Assembly: GCF_001006005.1 (NCBI RefSeq)
Contig: NZ_CP011254.1
Span: 496,001 to 560,000, forward strand
Source of the DNA: Serratia fonticola
Lineage (GTDB): Bacteria; Pseudomonadota; Gammaproteobacteria; Enterobacterales; Enterobacteriaceae
DNA length: 64,000 bases
Direction: 5' to 3'
Part shown: positions 55,665-64,000 of the stretch, piece after piece
Layout: every line of letters starts with the position of its first letter
How positions within the stretch are numbered: position 1 is the first letter of the stretch
Position numbers and translations under genes: made by a program
The notes under the pieces: generated by a model
The model's database searches: none
Told to the model about the DNA's origin: nothing
Seen by the model: the letters and a program-made list of their open reading frames with translations, nothing else

Positions 55665-56273
55665 ATGTCATCCGCTGTACCCGCGTTAGACTTTGGCTCC
55701 ATGACTCAAACCATCCAGTTTCTGATGGAAATCGACAAACTTAAAAGCGTGCAACGCCGTACCAAGGTGATGGGCACCCAGCGTCAGGAAAACTCGGCCG
55801 AGCACAGTTGGCACTTTGCCATTGCGGCTTTGAGCCTGGCCCCTTATGCCAGCGATGAAGTGGATATTCAGCGCGTGATCCAGATGGCCCTGCTGCACGA
55901 TATCGTCGAGATCGATGCCGGTGACGTTATGGTTTACGATCTGGCGGCACGGGCGGCGATCCACGATCAGGAAGTGGCGGCGGCAAAACGGCTGTTCGGG
56001 ATATTACCTGAACCTCAACGCGGGGTTTTCACCGCGCTGTGGCAAGAGTATGAAGCAGGCGAAAGCGCCGATGCCCGCTTCGCGTTGGTGCTGGATCGCT
56101 GCATGCCAATGCTGATGAACCTGCACAACGGCGGTCAGAGCTGGGTAGAGAATGATATCAGCCTGCAGCAGGTATTGGACCGTAATACGATGATTGCCGA
56201 TATCCATCCTGAGCTGTGGCACTATTTGGAGCAGCATTTGCAGGATGCGCAGCGTAAAGGCTGGCTGAAGTAA
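55665..56273 (+). CDS. HD-domain hydrolase (HDDC2/5'-nucleotidase-like)
   Basis: A 202-residue metal-dependent phosphohydrolase. HD-superfamily ligands are in SAEHSWHFAIAAL (His), LLHDIVEIDAGDV (His-Asp, Glu, Asp) and VLDRCMPMLMN (Asp). It resembles HDDC2-type proteins more than E. coli YfbR, with which it shares fold but not close sequence. Likely substrate is a deoxynucleoside monophosphate. GAGG precedes the ATG. Confidence 0.82.
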   Translation: MSSAVPALDFGSMTQTIQFLMEIDKLKSVQRRTKVMGTQRQENSAEHSWHFAIAALSLAPYASDEVDIQRVIQMALLHDIVEIDAGDVMVYDLAARAAIHDQEVAAAKRLFGILPEPQRGVFTALWQEYEAGESADARFALVLDRCMPMLMNLHNGGQSWVENDISLQQVLDRNTMIADIHPELWHYLEQHLQDAQRKGWLK

Positions 56274-56280
56274 CGCCCCT

Positions 56281-56646
56281 CACCCTAACCCTCTCCCACA
56301 GGGAGAGGGGACTTAACGTGCTACATATCAGCTTCTGTATTCGTCCCCTAAATCGCCCCGTTAAAGATTAACACCTATACCTGATTACGACTCAGTACTA
56401 GCTCCCTCTTTCCCACAGGGAGAGGGGACTTAACGTGCTACATATCGGCTTCTGTATTCGTCCCCTAAATCGCCCCTGTTAAAGATTAACACCTATACCT
56501 GATTACAACTCAGTACTAGCTCCCTCTTTCCCACAGGGAGAGAGGACTTAACGTGCTACATATCGGCTTCTGTATTCGTCCCCTAAATCGCCACTGTTAA
56601 AGATTAACACCTATTACCTGATTACAGCTCCCTCTCCCTGTGGGAG
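56281..56646. repeat. three tandem copies of a 117-118 bp unit
   Basis: The block ACTTAACGTGCTACATATC recurs at 56311, 56428 and 56546. Each unit starts with a hairpin of the type CTCCC...ACAGGGAGAGG and ends with GTTAAAGATTAACACCTAT and CCTGATTAC. Copies differ at a few bases. A fourth hairpin begins at about 56627 and is split by the IS481-family element. Confidence 0.9.
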
Positions 56647-57936
56647 TGTACAGACCGGGGACATCATGAACACTTGTTCGGGGACATGGTAGACACTTAC
56701 AACATAGGTATGAGTACTTCTGAGTGGAGCTGCTTATGCCGTGGAATGAGAGATCTGCCATGTCATTACGTACCGAGTTTGTGCTTTTCGCCTCGCAAGA
56801 AGGCGCTAATATCCGTGCGCTATGCCGTCAGTTCGGCATAGCGCCTGCTACCGCATACAAGTGGTTACATCGCTGGCAGTCTGATGGGCGGGCCGGTCTG
56901 AACGAACGTTCTCGAGTGCCACACCATTCCCCTTCCAGAACACCCGATATCGTTGTCCAACACCTCCGCGCTGCGCATCTGGCCCATCCGATGTGGGGGG
57001 CGCGCAAGCTCAAGCGGTGGCTTGAGATGCAGGGGCATACGTTACCTGCCGCCAGCACCGTGCATAACCTGATGCGCCGCCATGACCTGCTACCGGGTGG
57101 CCCATCACCAGCGCCCACTGTTGGACGCTTTGAACATGATGCACCGAACCAGCTCTGGCAGATGGACTTTAAAGGCCACTTCCCCTTCGCCGAAGGGCGT
57201 TGCCATCCGCTGACCCTGCTGGATGACCATTCACGCTTCTCGCTCTGTCTGGCGCACTGCCCAGACGAACGACGCGTCACCGTGCAGTCTCAGTTGGTAG
57301 CGGTGTTCGAACGTTATGGCTTGCCGGAGAGAATGACCATGGATAACGGTGCGCCCTGGGGCGACACGACGGGCAGTTGGACCGCACTGGAACTGTGGCT
57401 GATGCGTCAGGGTATCCGGGTGGGTCACTCGCGGCCTTATCATCCTCAGACTCAGGGTAAGCTGGAGCGCTTCCACCGCAGCCTGAAGGCAGAGCTCCTG
57501 CAGGGGCGGTGGTTTACCCATGCCACGCAGTTGCAGGAGGTGTTCGACGCCTGGCGAGAAATCTACAACCTAGAACGTCCACATGAAGCCCTGTCAATGG
57601 CGGTACCGGCGTCCCGTTATCAGCCTTCATCGCGACAGTACAATGGTAATCCAGCGGCAGCCGAGTATGACGAGGGGGTCTTGGTCAGGAAAGTGGATGT
57701 CAGTGGAAAACTGAGTCTGAAAGGGATGAGCCTGAAAGTGGGCAAGGCCTTTATCGGTGAATATGTCGGACTGAAGGAAAGTGAGAGGGAGGGGTACTAC
57801 GAGGTATGGTGGTACAGCACGAAAGTGGGGACGATCGACCTGAGAAATAGGTCGATCATCATGGGTAAAGGATGTTAAAAAGTGTTCACCATGTCCTTGA
57901 ACACCTGTTCACCATGTCCCCGGTCTGTACAGGGAG
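56642..57936 (+). mobile_element. IS481-family insertion sequence, complete
   Basis: The element spans 56647-57931 (1285 bp). Terminal inverted repeats TGTACAGACCGGGGACAT and ATGTCCCCGGTCTGTACA are perfect over 18 bases, and GGGAG is duplicated at 56642-56646 and 57932-57936. One intact transposase gene is inside. It landed in the hairpin of the repeat array. Confidence 0.93.
56736..57878 (+). CDS. IS481-family transposase
   Basis: A 380-residue DDE transposase. The ATG at 56736 (MPWNERSAMSLRTEF) has GGAG six bases upstream. An N-terminal helix-turn-helix (LCRQFGIAPATAYKWLHRW) is followed by the catalytic core with Asp in LWQMDFKGHF, Asp in MTMDNGAPW and Glu in GKLERFHRSLKAEL. It appears intact. 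Confidence 0.94.
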   Translation: MPWNERSAMSLRTEFVLFASQEGANIRALCRQFGIAPATAYKWLHRWQSDGRAGLNERSRVPHHSPSRTPDIVVQHLRAAHLAHPMWGARKLKRWLEMQGHTLPAASTVHNLMRRHDLLPGGPSPAPTVGRFEHDAPNQLWQMDFKGHFPFAEGRCHPLTLLDDHSRFSLCLAHCPDERRVTVQSQLVAVFERYGLPERMTMDNGAPWGDTTGSWTALELWLMRQGIRVGHSRPYHPQTQGKLERFHRSLKAELLQGRWFTHATQLQEVFDAWREIYNLERPHEALSMAVPASRYQPSSRQYNGNPAAAEYDEGVLVRKVDVSGKLSLKGMSLKVGKAFIGEYVGLKESEREGYYEVWWYSTKVGTIDLRNRSIIMGKGC

Positions 57937-57953
57937 AGATACCGTCTTGTCGG

Positions 57954-58913
57954 CTATCCGGCAAGCGGTATTTCCGCATTAAATGTCTTTCCTGATTTCA
58001 CCACACCATAGGCCAGTTGCAGCAGTTTTCGCATCGCCGCACACACTCTCTCTTTGCCCGATTTCCCACGCAACTTCAGTCTTTCTGTTAAGTCTTTAAC
58101 CACAACATTGTATTGGCTTGCCACCACCGCGGGCATGTATAACGCGCTTCGTAGCTCACCGTGTCCCACTTTCGATAACCGGCTTTTCCCTTTAAACATC
58201 CCCGACTCACATCGCTGTGGATTCAGTCCTGCGTACGCTACCAGGGCCTTGCTGCTGGTGAACCGACGCAGGTTTCCTGCGAAGGCCAGCAGGCTGGAGC
58301 TCAGCATCTCTCCCACTCCAGGGATACTTTTTAGCAACTCGCTGTCCCGTTTCAGGTCAGGGTTATCATCGATGTGCTGACTGATTTTCTTCTTCGTTTC
58401 TCGTATCAGTTCATCCAACGTGGCGATGTGCTCATTGAGTGAAGGGACGATGACTGCTTCGGCCACCTCCAGGCGATTTTCTTCCATCTGACGCATCTCT
58501 TCCAGGTTCTTAAGATGCCTGACCAACGCGGTCAACTGGCGTTCGCTCAACGGGGCTGGGAACCACGGGTCAGGCTGATGCAGTGCGCAGTAGCGGGCTA
58601 TCATCGCTGCATCGCTTTTGTCCGTTTTGTTCCGGGCCAGTTCTGTATTGCCGAAGGAATGGATACACGCCGGGTTCATCAGACTGACGTGGTAGTTGTT
58701 GTCTGCCAGATAAGTGGCCAGTTCCGTACTGTAGCTCCCGGTGGCTTCCATACAGACATGACAGTCGCCAAAGCGGCTCAACCAGGCTGCGAACTCGCGG
58801 CATCCAGAAGGGGTATTGGCAAACTTTTTGGTTTTATACTTCTGATTGTCCAGCAGTACGGCGACATCAAATTTGTGTTTGGCGATATCAACGCCGACAG
58901 GGGTTCTACGCAT
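57954..58913 (-). CDS. IS110-family transposase (bridge-RNA guided recombinase type)
   Basis: A 319-residue protein with the RuvC-like DEDD acids in VGVDIAKHKFDV, CMEATGSYS and KTDKSDAAMIARY, and the C-terminal transposase part with SSKALVAYAGLNPQ, where IS110 enzymes have a catalytic Ser. It appears intact. It would recombine a circular donor with a target under guidance of the RNA from the element's upstream end. Confidence 0.93.
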   Translation of the reverse strand: MRRTPVGVDIAKHKFDVAVLLDNQKYKTKKFANTPSGCREFAAWLSRFGDCHVCMEATGSYSTELATYLADNNYHVSLMNPACIHSFGNTELARNKTDKSDAAMIARYCALHQPDPWFPAPLSERQLTALVRHLKNLEEMRQMEENRLEVAEAVIVPSLNEHIATLDELIRETKKKISQHIDDNPDLKRDSELLKSIPGVGEMLSSSLLAFAGNLRRFTSSKALVAYAGLNPQRCESGMFKGKSRLSKVGHGELRSALYMPAVVASQYNVVVKDLTERLKLRGKSGKERVCAAMRKLLQLAYGVVKSGKTFNAEIPLAG

Positions 58914-59059
58914 TATGGCACTCCATAACCATGTCTGAAATTTATCGCCGGACCATCCTTATATGTGGGTGCTCATAGGCACAGGATACCGTTCGGTCTA
59001 GAAGGCGACAGGGAAATAGACAGCCGGGGCACAATCTCTCCCACGGGCTCATAGGCACT
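58914..59059 (-). ncRNA. candidate bridge RNA region of the IS110-family element
   Basis: Upstream non-coding end of the element. On the minus strand it contains GTGGGAGAG, complementary to CTCTCCCAC at the right side of the target, as a target guide should be. It also holds an internal copy of the donor joint (58971-58992). Exact RNA ends and fold are not determined. Confidence 0.5.
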
Positions 59060-59061
59060 AG

Positions 59062-59175
59062 GGTTAGGGGGAGCTCACCGGCTATCTCCCGATGATCAGT
59101 CGGGGATCTTCTCCGCTAAGGCGGAGAAGATCAAGACATAAGGGTTGGGGTGAGGGGACACCGCAATTGCCGTAC
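59062..59175. other. short intergenic stretch with repeat tail
   Basis: Contains the remaining half of the split hairpin (GGTTAGGGGGAGCTC) and a hairpin GATCTTCTCCGC/GCGGAGAAGATC at about 59106-59131, which could terminate ygfF transcription. No gene is visible. Confidence 0.45.
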
Positions 59176-59922
59176 TTAACGTCCGCCAGCGGCCTCGATA
59201 AAAGTGCCGGTGACGTAGGACGCCGCATCGGAAAGCAGCCAGGCAACAGCTTGCGCCACTTCCTCTGGCTGACCACCCCGCTGCATTGGCAACGCCGCCT
59301 TCACCCGATCTACCCGCCCCGGCTCTCCTCCGCTGGCATGCATCTCGGTGTAAATACAACCTGGCCTTACACAGTTGACGCGTATCCCCTGTGCCGCCAC
59401 TTCCAACGCCAGACCGGTAGTCAACGTATCCACCGCCCCTTTTGACGCCGCATAGTCGATATATTCCCACGGGGCCCCCAGACGCGACGCAGCGGAAGAC
59501 ACATTGACGATCGCTCCGCCCTGCCCACCATGGCGTAGCGCCATACGTTTTACCGCTTCGCGGCAGCAGAGAAAATACCCGGTGACGTTAGTCGTCAGCA
59601 CCTTATTGATCCGCTCGGCGGTGAGTTGCTCAATGCTCGCCTGTTGGAACAGAATACCTGCGTTATTGACCAGAGCGCCGATTGGCCCCAACGTGGCCTC
59701 CAATTCAGCAAACATCGCCACCACTTCTGCTTCTTCAGCGATATCGGCTTGCAGTGCCTGCGCCTTGCCACCCTGTTGGCGGATTTGCGCCACCACCTGC
59801 TCAGCCGCCTCACTATCGCGCAGATAATTGACCCCCACCGCATAGCCTTGTTGGGCTAATAATAATGCCGTCGCGCGGCCTATCCCACGGCTGGCACCGG
59901 TCACTAACACTACTTTTGTCAT
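59176..59922 (-). CDS. ygfF: short-chain dehydrogenase YgfF
   Basis: A 248-residue NAD(P)-dependent oxidoreductase with TGASRGIGRA, NNAGILFQ, catalytic Ser (NVSSAASR) and Tyr/Lys (YIDYAASKGAV). It is close to E. coli YgfF (VTGYFLCCREAVKRMAL, VRPGCIYTEMHASGGEPG) and lies near gcvP as there. Substrate unknown. Confidence 0.9.
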   Translation of the reverse strand: MTKVVLVTGASRGIGRATALLLAQQGYAVGVNYLRDSEAAEQVVAQIRQQGGKAQALQADIAEEAEVVAMFAELEATLGPIGALVNNAGILFQQASIEQLTAERINKVLTTNVTGYFLCCREAVKRMALRHGGQGGAIVNVSSAASRLGAPWEYIDYAASKGAVDTLTTGLALEVAAQGIRVNCVRPGCIYTEMHASGGEPGRVDRVKAALPMQRGGQPEEVAQAVAWLLSDAASYVTGTFIEAAGGR

Positions 59923-59941
59923 TTCTGTTCCTTAACTGCGC

Positions 59942-60907
59942 TTAGTCGCGGATGCGGATAACGGAGCGGGTATCGCTTTTCTTGTTGATATCCCACGCCT
60001 CGGCAATATCGGCAAAGGCATGTTCCTGGGTATCGACACTGATTTTTCCTTCCGCTGCCAGTGCAAGAATATCGGCCACGATGGTTTTTAATTGCGGGAT
60101 CGGCGGGAAGTTGCCCGTGCCACTACCCAGGATCTGCAACTGCGTACTGCGCAGCACCGCCGCAGGCAAACTAATGGTAGGCCCAGCCATGGAGCCTACG
60201 TTCACCAAGCGGATGCCCAGCCCACCAGCATGAGAGGAAAGATCGTGATTATTGAAGGTCGCCAGCAGTGCCTCCGTAGCGGGTCCCCAGATATAATCCA
60301 CCACCACGTCATAGCCTTGCGGCCCGGCAGCGGCGGTAAAGGCTTGCTGTAGTTCAATACCCTCAAGGCTCAGATCCACCGTGGCATCCACTGCTAACGC
60401 ATCCAGTACGCTCTGCCGCCGTCCAGCCGCGACAATTCGCCCGGCACCGGCCTGACGCGCCGCCGCAACCGCCAGCTTGCCTGAAGTGCCCGTCGCGCCA
60501 ATGATCAAGACGGTTTCCCCTGGCTGAATATTGGCACGCCAGAACAGCGGCAACCATGCCGCCAGCGCCGGATTGATCAACGCTGCGGCGGTCGCATCAT
60601 CCAGCGCATCGGGCACTGGAACCGTCCATGAAGCAACGGTACGCTCGGCCAATGCGCCGTGTGGCTGGCGAAAAGAAGCAAAGTACACCCGCTGCCCATC
60701 TGGTGTTCTGCCTACACCATCGGTACCGGGGACAAACGGCAGATCCTTCGGGCTGGAGTAGTGTTTACCAGCCACAATGGCGCGATCCAACTGTTTGATA
60801 CCGGTAACCATCACTTCGATAGCCACTTCGCCGTCTAATGGCTGTGGAACAGCAAAAACGCCTAACTGTGGTGCCTGACCTAACGTATTAACGACTGCCG
60901 CTTTCAT
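59942..60907 (-). CDS. medium-chain dehydrogenase/quinone oxidoreductase-like
   Basis: A 321-residue zinc-independent MDR-family protein. The catalytic-domain fold (VPGTDGVGRTPDGQRV) and nucleotide-binding motif (VLIIGATGTSGKLAVAAA) are clear; no structural zinc cysteines are present. It lies 19 bases upstream of ygfF in the same direction, so they are probably cotranscribed. Substrate unknown. Confidence 0.85.
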   Translation of the reverse strand: MKAAVVNTLGQAPQLGVFAVPQPLDGEVAIEVMVTGIKQLDRAIVAGKHYSSPKDLPFVPGTDGVGRTPDGQRVYFASFRQPHGALAERTVASWTVPVPDALDDATAAALINPALAAWLPLFWRANIQPGETVLIIGATGTSGKLAVAAARQAGAGRIVAAGRRQSVLDALAVDATVDLSLEGIELQQAFTAAAGPQGYDVVVDYIWGPATEALLATFNNHDLSSHAGGLGIRLVNVGSMAGPTISLPAAVLRSTQLQILGSGTGNFPPIPQLKTIVADILALAAEGKISVDTQEHAFADIAEAWDINKKSDTRSVIRIRD

Positions 60908-60973
60908 ACCGTTTCCTTGTTCGTTCGGGTGACCCGTTACTCAGTGAACAGCAATCACTGTGGAGCTGCAATA

Positions 60974-61005
60974 AAAAAGGGACACGGCATCATGCAGTGT
61001 CCCTC
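60974..61005 (-). terminator. rho-independent terminator after gcvP
   Basis: On the minus strand GAGGGACACTGCATGATGCC then GTGTCCCTTTTTT forms a 7-bp stem (GGGACAC/GTGTCCC) followed by six T, about 25 bases past the gcvP stop. Confidence 0.92.
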
Positions 61006-61028
61006 GATCATCATTTTGGCAGATGGTG

Positions 61029-63908
61029 TTACTCGTAGTCGCTCATCGGTACGCAAGAGCAGAACAGATTACGATCGCCGTAAACATCATCCAGGCGCTT
61101 CACGCTCGGCCAGTATTTATTCTCACGTACGCCAGCTATCGGGAATACCGCCAGCTCGCGGCTGTAAGCATGCTGCCAGTCGTTAACCAGTTCAGCCTGC
61201 ACGTGCGGTGCGTTAACCAATGGGTTGTCTTCCAGTGGCCATTCGCCTTGCTGCACGCGGTCAATCTCGCTGCGGATAGCCAGCATCGCATCGATAAAGC
61301 GATCCAGTTCCACCTTGTTTTCCGACTCGGTCGGTTCAACCATCAACGTGCCAGCTACCGGGAATGACATGGTCGGCGCATGGAAACCGTAGTCGATCAG
61401 GCGCTTGGCGATATCCATCTCGCTAATGCCGGTCTCTTCTTTCAGCGGACGAATATCCAGAATACATTCGTGCGCCACGCGATGATCGCGGCCGGTATAC
61501 AGCACCGGATAAGCGTCTTTCAGGCGAGTGGCGATGTAGTTGGCATTCAGGATCGCCACCTGGCTGGCCTGCTTCAGCCCTTCCGCGCCCATCATGCGGA
61601 TATACATCCAGCTGATAGGTAAGATAGAGGCGCTGCCGAACGGTGCGGCAGAAACCGCGCCCTGCTGGGTGGTAACGCCATCAATCTGCACCACGCTGTG
61701 GCCTGGTACGAAAGGTGCCAGATGAGACTTCACGCCGATAGGTCCCATGCCTGGGCCGCCACCGCCGTGAGGGATACAGAAGGTTTTATGCAGGTTGAGG
61801 TGCGATACGTCCGCGCCGATATAGCCCGGCGTGGTGATCCCCACCTGCGCGTTCATGTTGGCACCGTCCAGGTAAACCTGGCCGCCAAACTGATGCACGA
61901 TCTGGCACACTTCGCGGATGGTTTCTTCATACACGCCGTGGGTTGACGGGTAGGTCACCATGATGCAGGACAGGGCCTCCCCGGCCTGCTCGGCTTTCAC
62001 CCGCAGATCGTGCAGATCGATGTTGCCGTTCTTGTCACAGGCCACGACCACCACGCCCATGCCCGCCATCTGGGCAGAAGCAGGGTTGGTACCGTGCGCC
62101 GAGCTTGGGATCAGGCAGATATTACGCCCTGCCTCATTGCGGCTTTCATGGTAGCGGCGGATCGCCAGCAAACCGGCATATTCGCCCTGTGCGCCCGAGT
62201 TAGGCTGCATGCACACCGCATCGTAACCGGTCAGTTGCACCAACCATTGGGAAAGCTGCCCAATCATCACTTGATAACCTGCGGCCTGCTCCGGTGGGCA
62301 GAACGGGTGCAGTTCAGAGAATTCAGGCCAGGTGATCGGGATCATCTCCGCAGCGGCGTTCAGCTTCATGGTGCAGGAGCCCAGCGGGATCATCGCCTGG
62401 TTCAACGCCAGATCTTTACGCTCAAGACGGTGCATATAACGCATCATCTCGGTTTCGCTGTGATAGCGGTTAAATACCGGATGCGTGAGGATCGGATCTT
62501 TACGCAGCATTGCCGCCGGGATCGACTGGCTGTTTTTGCTCACGGCGGCATCCAGCGCATCGATATCCAAACCGTGGTTATCGCCGAGCAACAGGGCAAA
62601 CAGCGTCTGCACATCTTCACGGGAAGTGGCTTCATCCAGCGTGATGCCGACTGCCCCGTGGATATCGGTACGCAGGTTGATGCCAAAGCCCAGCGCGCGT
62701 TCCAGCACCGCCGCCTTGTCTTTCACTTCCACGGTCAGTGTGTCGAACCAGGTTTGATGGCGCAGTGTCAGACCCGCTTGTTGCAGGCCAGCGGCCAGAA
62801 TATCGGTCAGGCGATGGATACGCCCGGCAATACGTTGCAGGCCTTGTGGACCATGGTACACCGCATACAGGCTGGCGATATTGGCCAGCAGCACCTGCGA
62901 GGTACAGATATTCGAGTTGGCCTTTTCGCGGCGGATATGTTGCTCACGGGTTTGCATCGCCATGCGTAGCGCGGTATTGCCGGCAGCATCGCGGGACACC
63001 CCGATAATACGGCCAGGCATCGAGCGTTTGAATTCGTCACGGCAGGCGAAGAACGCCGCGTGTGGGCCACCGTAGCCCATTGGTACGCCAAAGCGTTGCG
63101 CAGAACCGAATACCACGTCGGCCCCTTGCTTGCCCGGTGCCGTCAGCAGCACCAGCGCCATGATATCGGCTGCCACGCTGGTGATGATTTTGCGCGTTTT
63201 CAGCTCTGCCAACAGGGCGCTGTAATCGTGCAGTTCACCGGTGGTGCCAACCTGTTGCAGCAGTACGCCAAACACGCCTTGCAGCTCCAGCACCTTCGCC
63301 GGTTTGTCGACGATCACGTCAAAGCCAAAGGTTTCGGCACGGGTACGGACCACGTCCAGCGTTTGTGGGTGCACATCGTCAGCCACAAAGAAGCGGTTGG
63401 CGTCTTTCAGTTTGCTGGCACGTTTGGCCAACGCCATCGCTTCTGCGGCAGCGGTAGCTTCATCCAGCAAGGAGGCAGAGGCCAGATCCAGCCCGGTCAG
63501 ATCGAGAGTCAGCGTCTGGAAGTTGAGCAGCGCCTCAAGGCGGCCTTGCGACACTTCCGGCTGATAAGGGGTATAAGCAGTATACCAGCCTGGGTTTTCC
63601 AGCATGTTGCGCAGGATCACCGGCGGCGTCAACACCGCGCTGTAGCCCATACCGATATAGGATTTGTAGCGCTGATTCTGTGAGGCAATCGCCTTCAGTT
63701 CGGCCAGCGCCTGATGTTCCGTGGCCGCATCGCCTACCGGCGGAGGCCCTGGCAGTTGGATATCGGCTGGCACAATCTGTTGGATCAGCGCGCTGAGCGA
63801 GCGAGCGCCCACGGCTTCCAGCATCTGCTGCTGTTGCTCTGCGGAAGAGCCGATGTGGCGCTCGATGAACGCTTCGCTGTGTTCAAGTTGGCTGAGTGTC
63901 TGAGTCAT
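61029..63908 (-). CDS. gcvP: glycine dehydrogenase (decarboxylating), P protein
   Basis: A 959-residue PLP enzyme of the glycine cleavage system; it decarboxylates glycine and passes the aminomethyl group to lipoyl-GcvH. The PLP lysine lies in [20 protein letters not shown] and the protein is near-identical in layout to E. coli GcvP (957 residues). gcvH and gcvT should lie just beyond the right edge, upstream in the same operon. Confidence 0.98.
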   Translation of the reverse strand: MTQTLSQLEHSEAFIERHIGSSAEQQQQMLEAVGARSLSALIQQIVPADIQLPGPPPVGDAATEHQALAELKAIASQNQRYKSYIGMGYSAVLTPPVILRNMLENPGWYTAYTPYQPEVSQGRLEALLNFQTLTLDLTGLDLASASLLDEATAAAEAMALAKRASKLKDANRFFVADDVHPQTLDVVRTRAETFGFDVIVDKPAKVLELQGVFGVLLQQVGTTGELHDYSALLAELKTRKIITSVAADIMALVLLTAPGKQGADVVFGSAQRFGVPMGYGGPHAAFFACRDEFKRSMPGRIIGVSRDAAGNTALRMAMQTREQHIRREKANSNICTSQVLLANIASLYAVYHGPQGLQRIAGRIHRLTDILAAGLQQAGLTLRHQTWFDTLTVEVKDKAAVLERALGFGINLRTDIHGAVGITLDEATSREDVQTLFALLLGDNHGLDIDALDAAVSKNSQSIPAAMLRKDPILTHPVFNRYHSETEMMRYMHRLERKDLALNQAMIPLGSCTMKLNAAAEMIPITWPEFSELHPFCPPEQAAGYQVMIGQLSQWLVQLTGYDAVCMQPNSGAQGEYAGLLAIRRYHESRNEAGRNICLIPSSAHGTNPASAQMAGMGVVVVACDKNGNIDLHDLRVKAEQAGEALSCIMVTYPSTHGVYEETIREVCQIVHQFGGQVYLDGANMNAQVGITTPGYIGADVSHLNLHKTFCIPHGGGGPGMGPIGVKSHLAPFVPGHSVVQIDGVTTQQGAVSAAPFGSASILPISWMYIRMMGAEGLKQASQVAILNANYIATRLKDAYPVLYTGRDHRVAHECILDIRPLKEETGISEMDIAKRLIDYGFHAPTMSFPVAGTLMVEPTESENKVELDRFIDAMLAIRSEIDRVQQGEWPLEDNPLVNAPHVQAELVNDWQHAYSRELAVFPIAGVRENKYWPSVKRLDDVYGDRNLFCSCVPMSDYE

Positions 63909-63962
63909 TGCTACAAATTCCTGAATGCTTGCGGGGTACGGGATATAGCCTGAACTGCAAAA

Positions 63963-63984
63963 CGCCCCACAGGTAGGTGGGGCG
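63963..63984 (-). terminator. hairpin between gcvH (outside window) and gcvP
   Basis: CGCCCCAC/GTGGGGCG form a perfect 8-bp stem with a 6-base loop; on the minus strand it is followed by TTTTGC. It may attenuate readthrough from gcvH into gcvP or stabilise the upstream message. Confidence 0.65.
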
Positions 63985-64000
63985 TGATAGTGATTATTCG

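Larger units (their letters stand above)
57937..59061 (-). mobile_element. IS110-family element inserted at a CT core
   Basis: Removing 57939-59059 (1121 bp) and one CT (AG on the plus strand at 57937-57938 and 59060-59061) restores CCCTAACCCTCTCCCACAGG, which equals the repeat hairpin at 56284-56303. This identifies both ends and a CT core dinucleotide as known for IS621. The element has no terminal inverted repeats, as expected. About 146 bases lie upstream of the transposase. Confidence 0.82.

Noticed and set aside
55665..56273. Naming the HD-domain gene yfbR
   Set aside because: It shares the HD fold but the sequence differs strongly from E. coli YfbR; HDDC2-like is a better description.
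56281..56646. CRISPR array
   Set aside because: Units are contiguous 117-118 bp repeats without distinct spacers, and there are no cas genes.
63909..64000. Glycine riboswitch before gcvP
   Set aside because: Only a short terminator-like hairpin is present; there are no paired aptamer elements, and enterobacteria are not known to use one here.

Overview
The window looks like chromosome from a Serratia-type enterobacterium (Yersiniaceae). This is inferred from the near E. coli-like sequence and order of gcvP, ygfF, ygfZ, sdhE, ygfX, fldB, xerD, dsbC, recJ, prfB and lysS, combined with fimbrial, efflux and mobile accessory DNA in the left two thirds. No species is claimed.

Layout. 1-3657: a chaperone-usher fimbrial operon (pilin, chaperone, usher running off the left edge) with a FimB/FimE-type recombinase and, between them, a 289-bp segment bounded by 11-bp inverted repeats. 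The segment carries a promoter that points away from the pilin gene, so I read it as a phase switch in the OFF orientation. 4250-16003: a leftward operon of at least ten genes that I consider the most interesting object here. A 64-residue precursor with a 15-residue double-glycine leader and a five-cysteine core is followed by a DsbA-like oxidoreductase, an LpxL-like acyltransferase, a C39-peptidase ABC exporter, a MacA/MacB/NodT-like tripartite pump, and a small fatty-acid module (ketosynthase, MaoC-like dehydratase, acyl carrier protein, ketoreductase). It reads as a microcin-like system with its own acyl-chain supply. 16552-23580: a general porin, an RND efflux pair and a LprI-like secreted protein. 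23612-27599: three tandem LuxR-type regulators with degraded receiver domains and two divergent IprA-like regulators. 27710-35650: a second fimbrial operon, a separate two-domain adhesin, and a 485-bp duplication of the pilin promoter region beside an IS903-like remnant. 35856-41000: lipoprotein, EamA exporter, a short LMW-phosphatase-like protein, a triple-RidA fusion and an HdeD fusion protein.

41258-56273 is mostly conserved core: tRNA-Gly(CCC), lysS, prfB with its programmed frameshift, recJ, dsbC, xerD, fldB, creD, creC, creB, ygfX, sdhE, ygfZ, a DUF2165 protein, yqfA and an HD-domain hydrolase. 56281-59061 is a repeat region: three tandem copies of a 117-118 bp unit, an IS481-family element with a 5-bp target duplication, and an IS110-family element that split the same hairpin between CT core dinucleotides. 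59176-64000 holds ygfF, a medium-chain dehydrogenase and gcvP.

The genes suggest two themes: surface attachment under layered switching (inversion plus two families of fimbria-linked regulators), and production and export of a disulfide-bonded, possibly acylated peptide. Dispersed short palindromes with a central CATG sit after several genes across the window.
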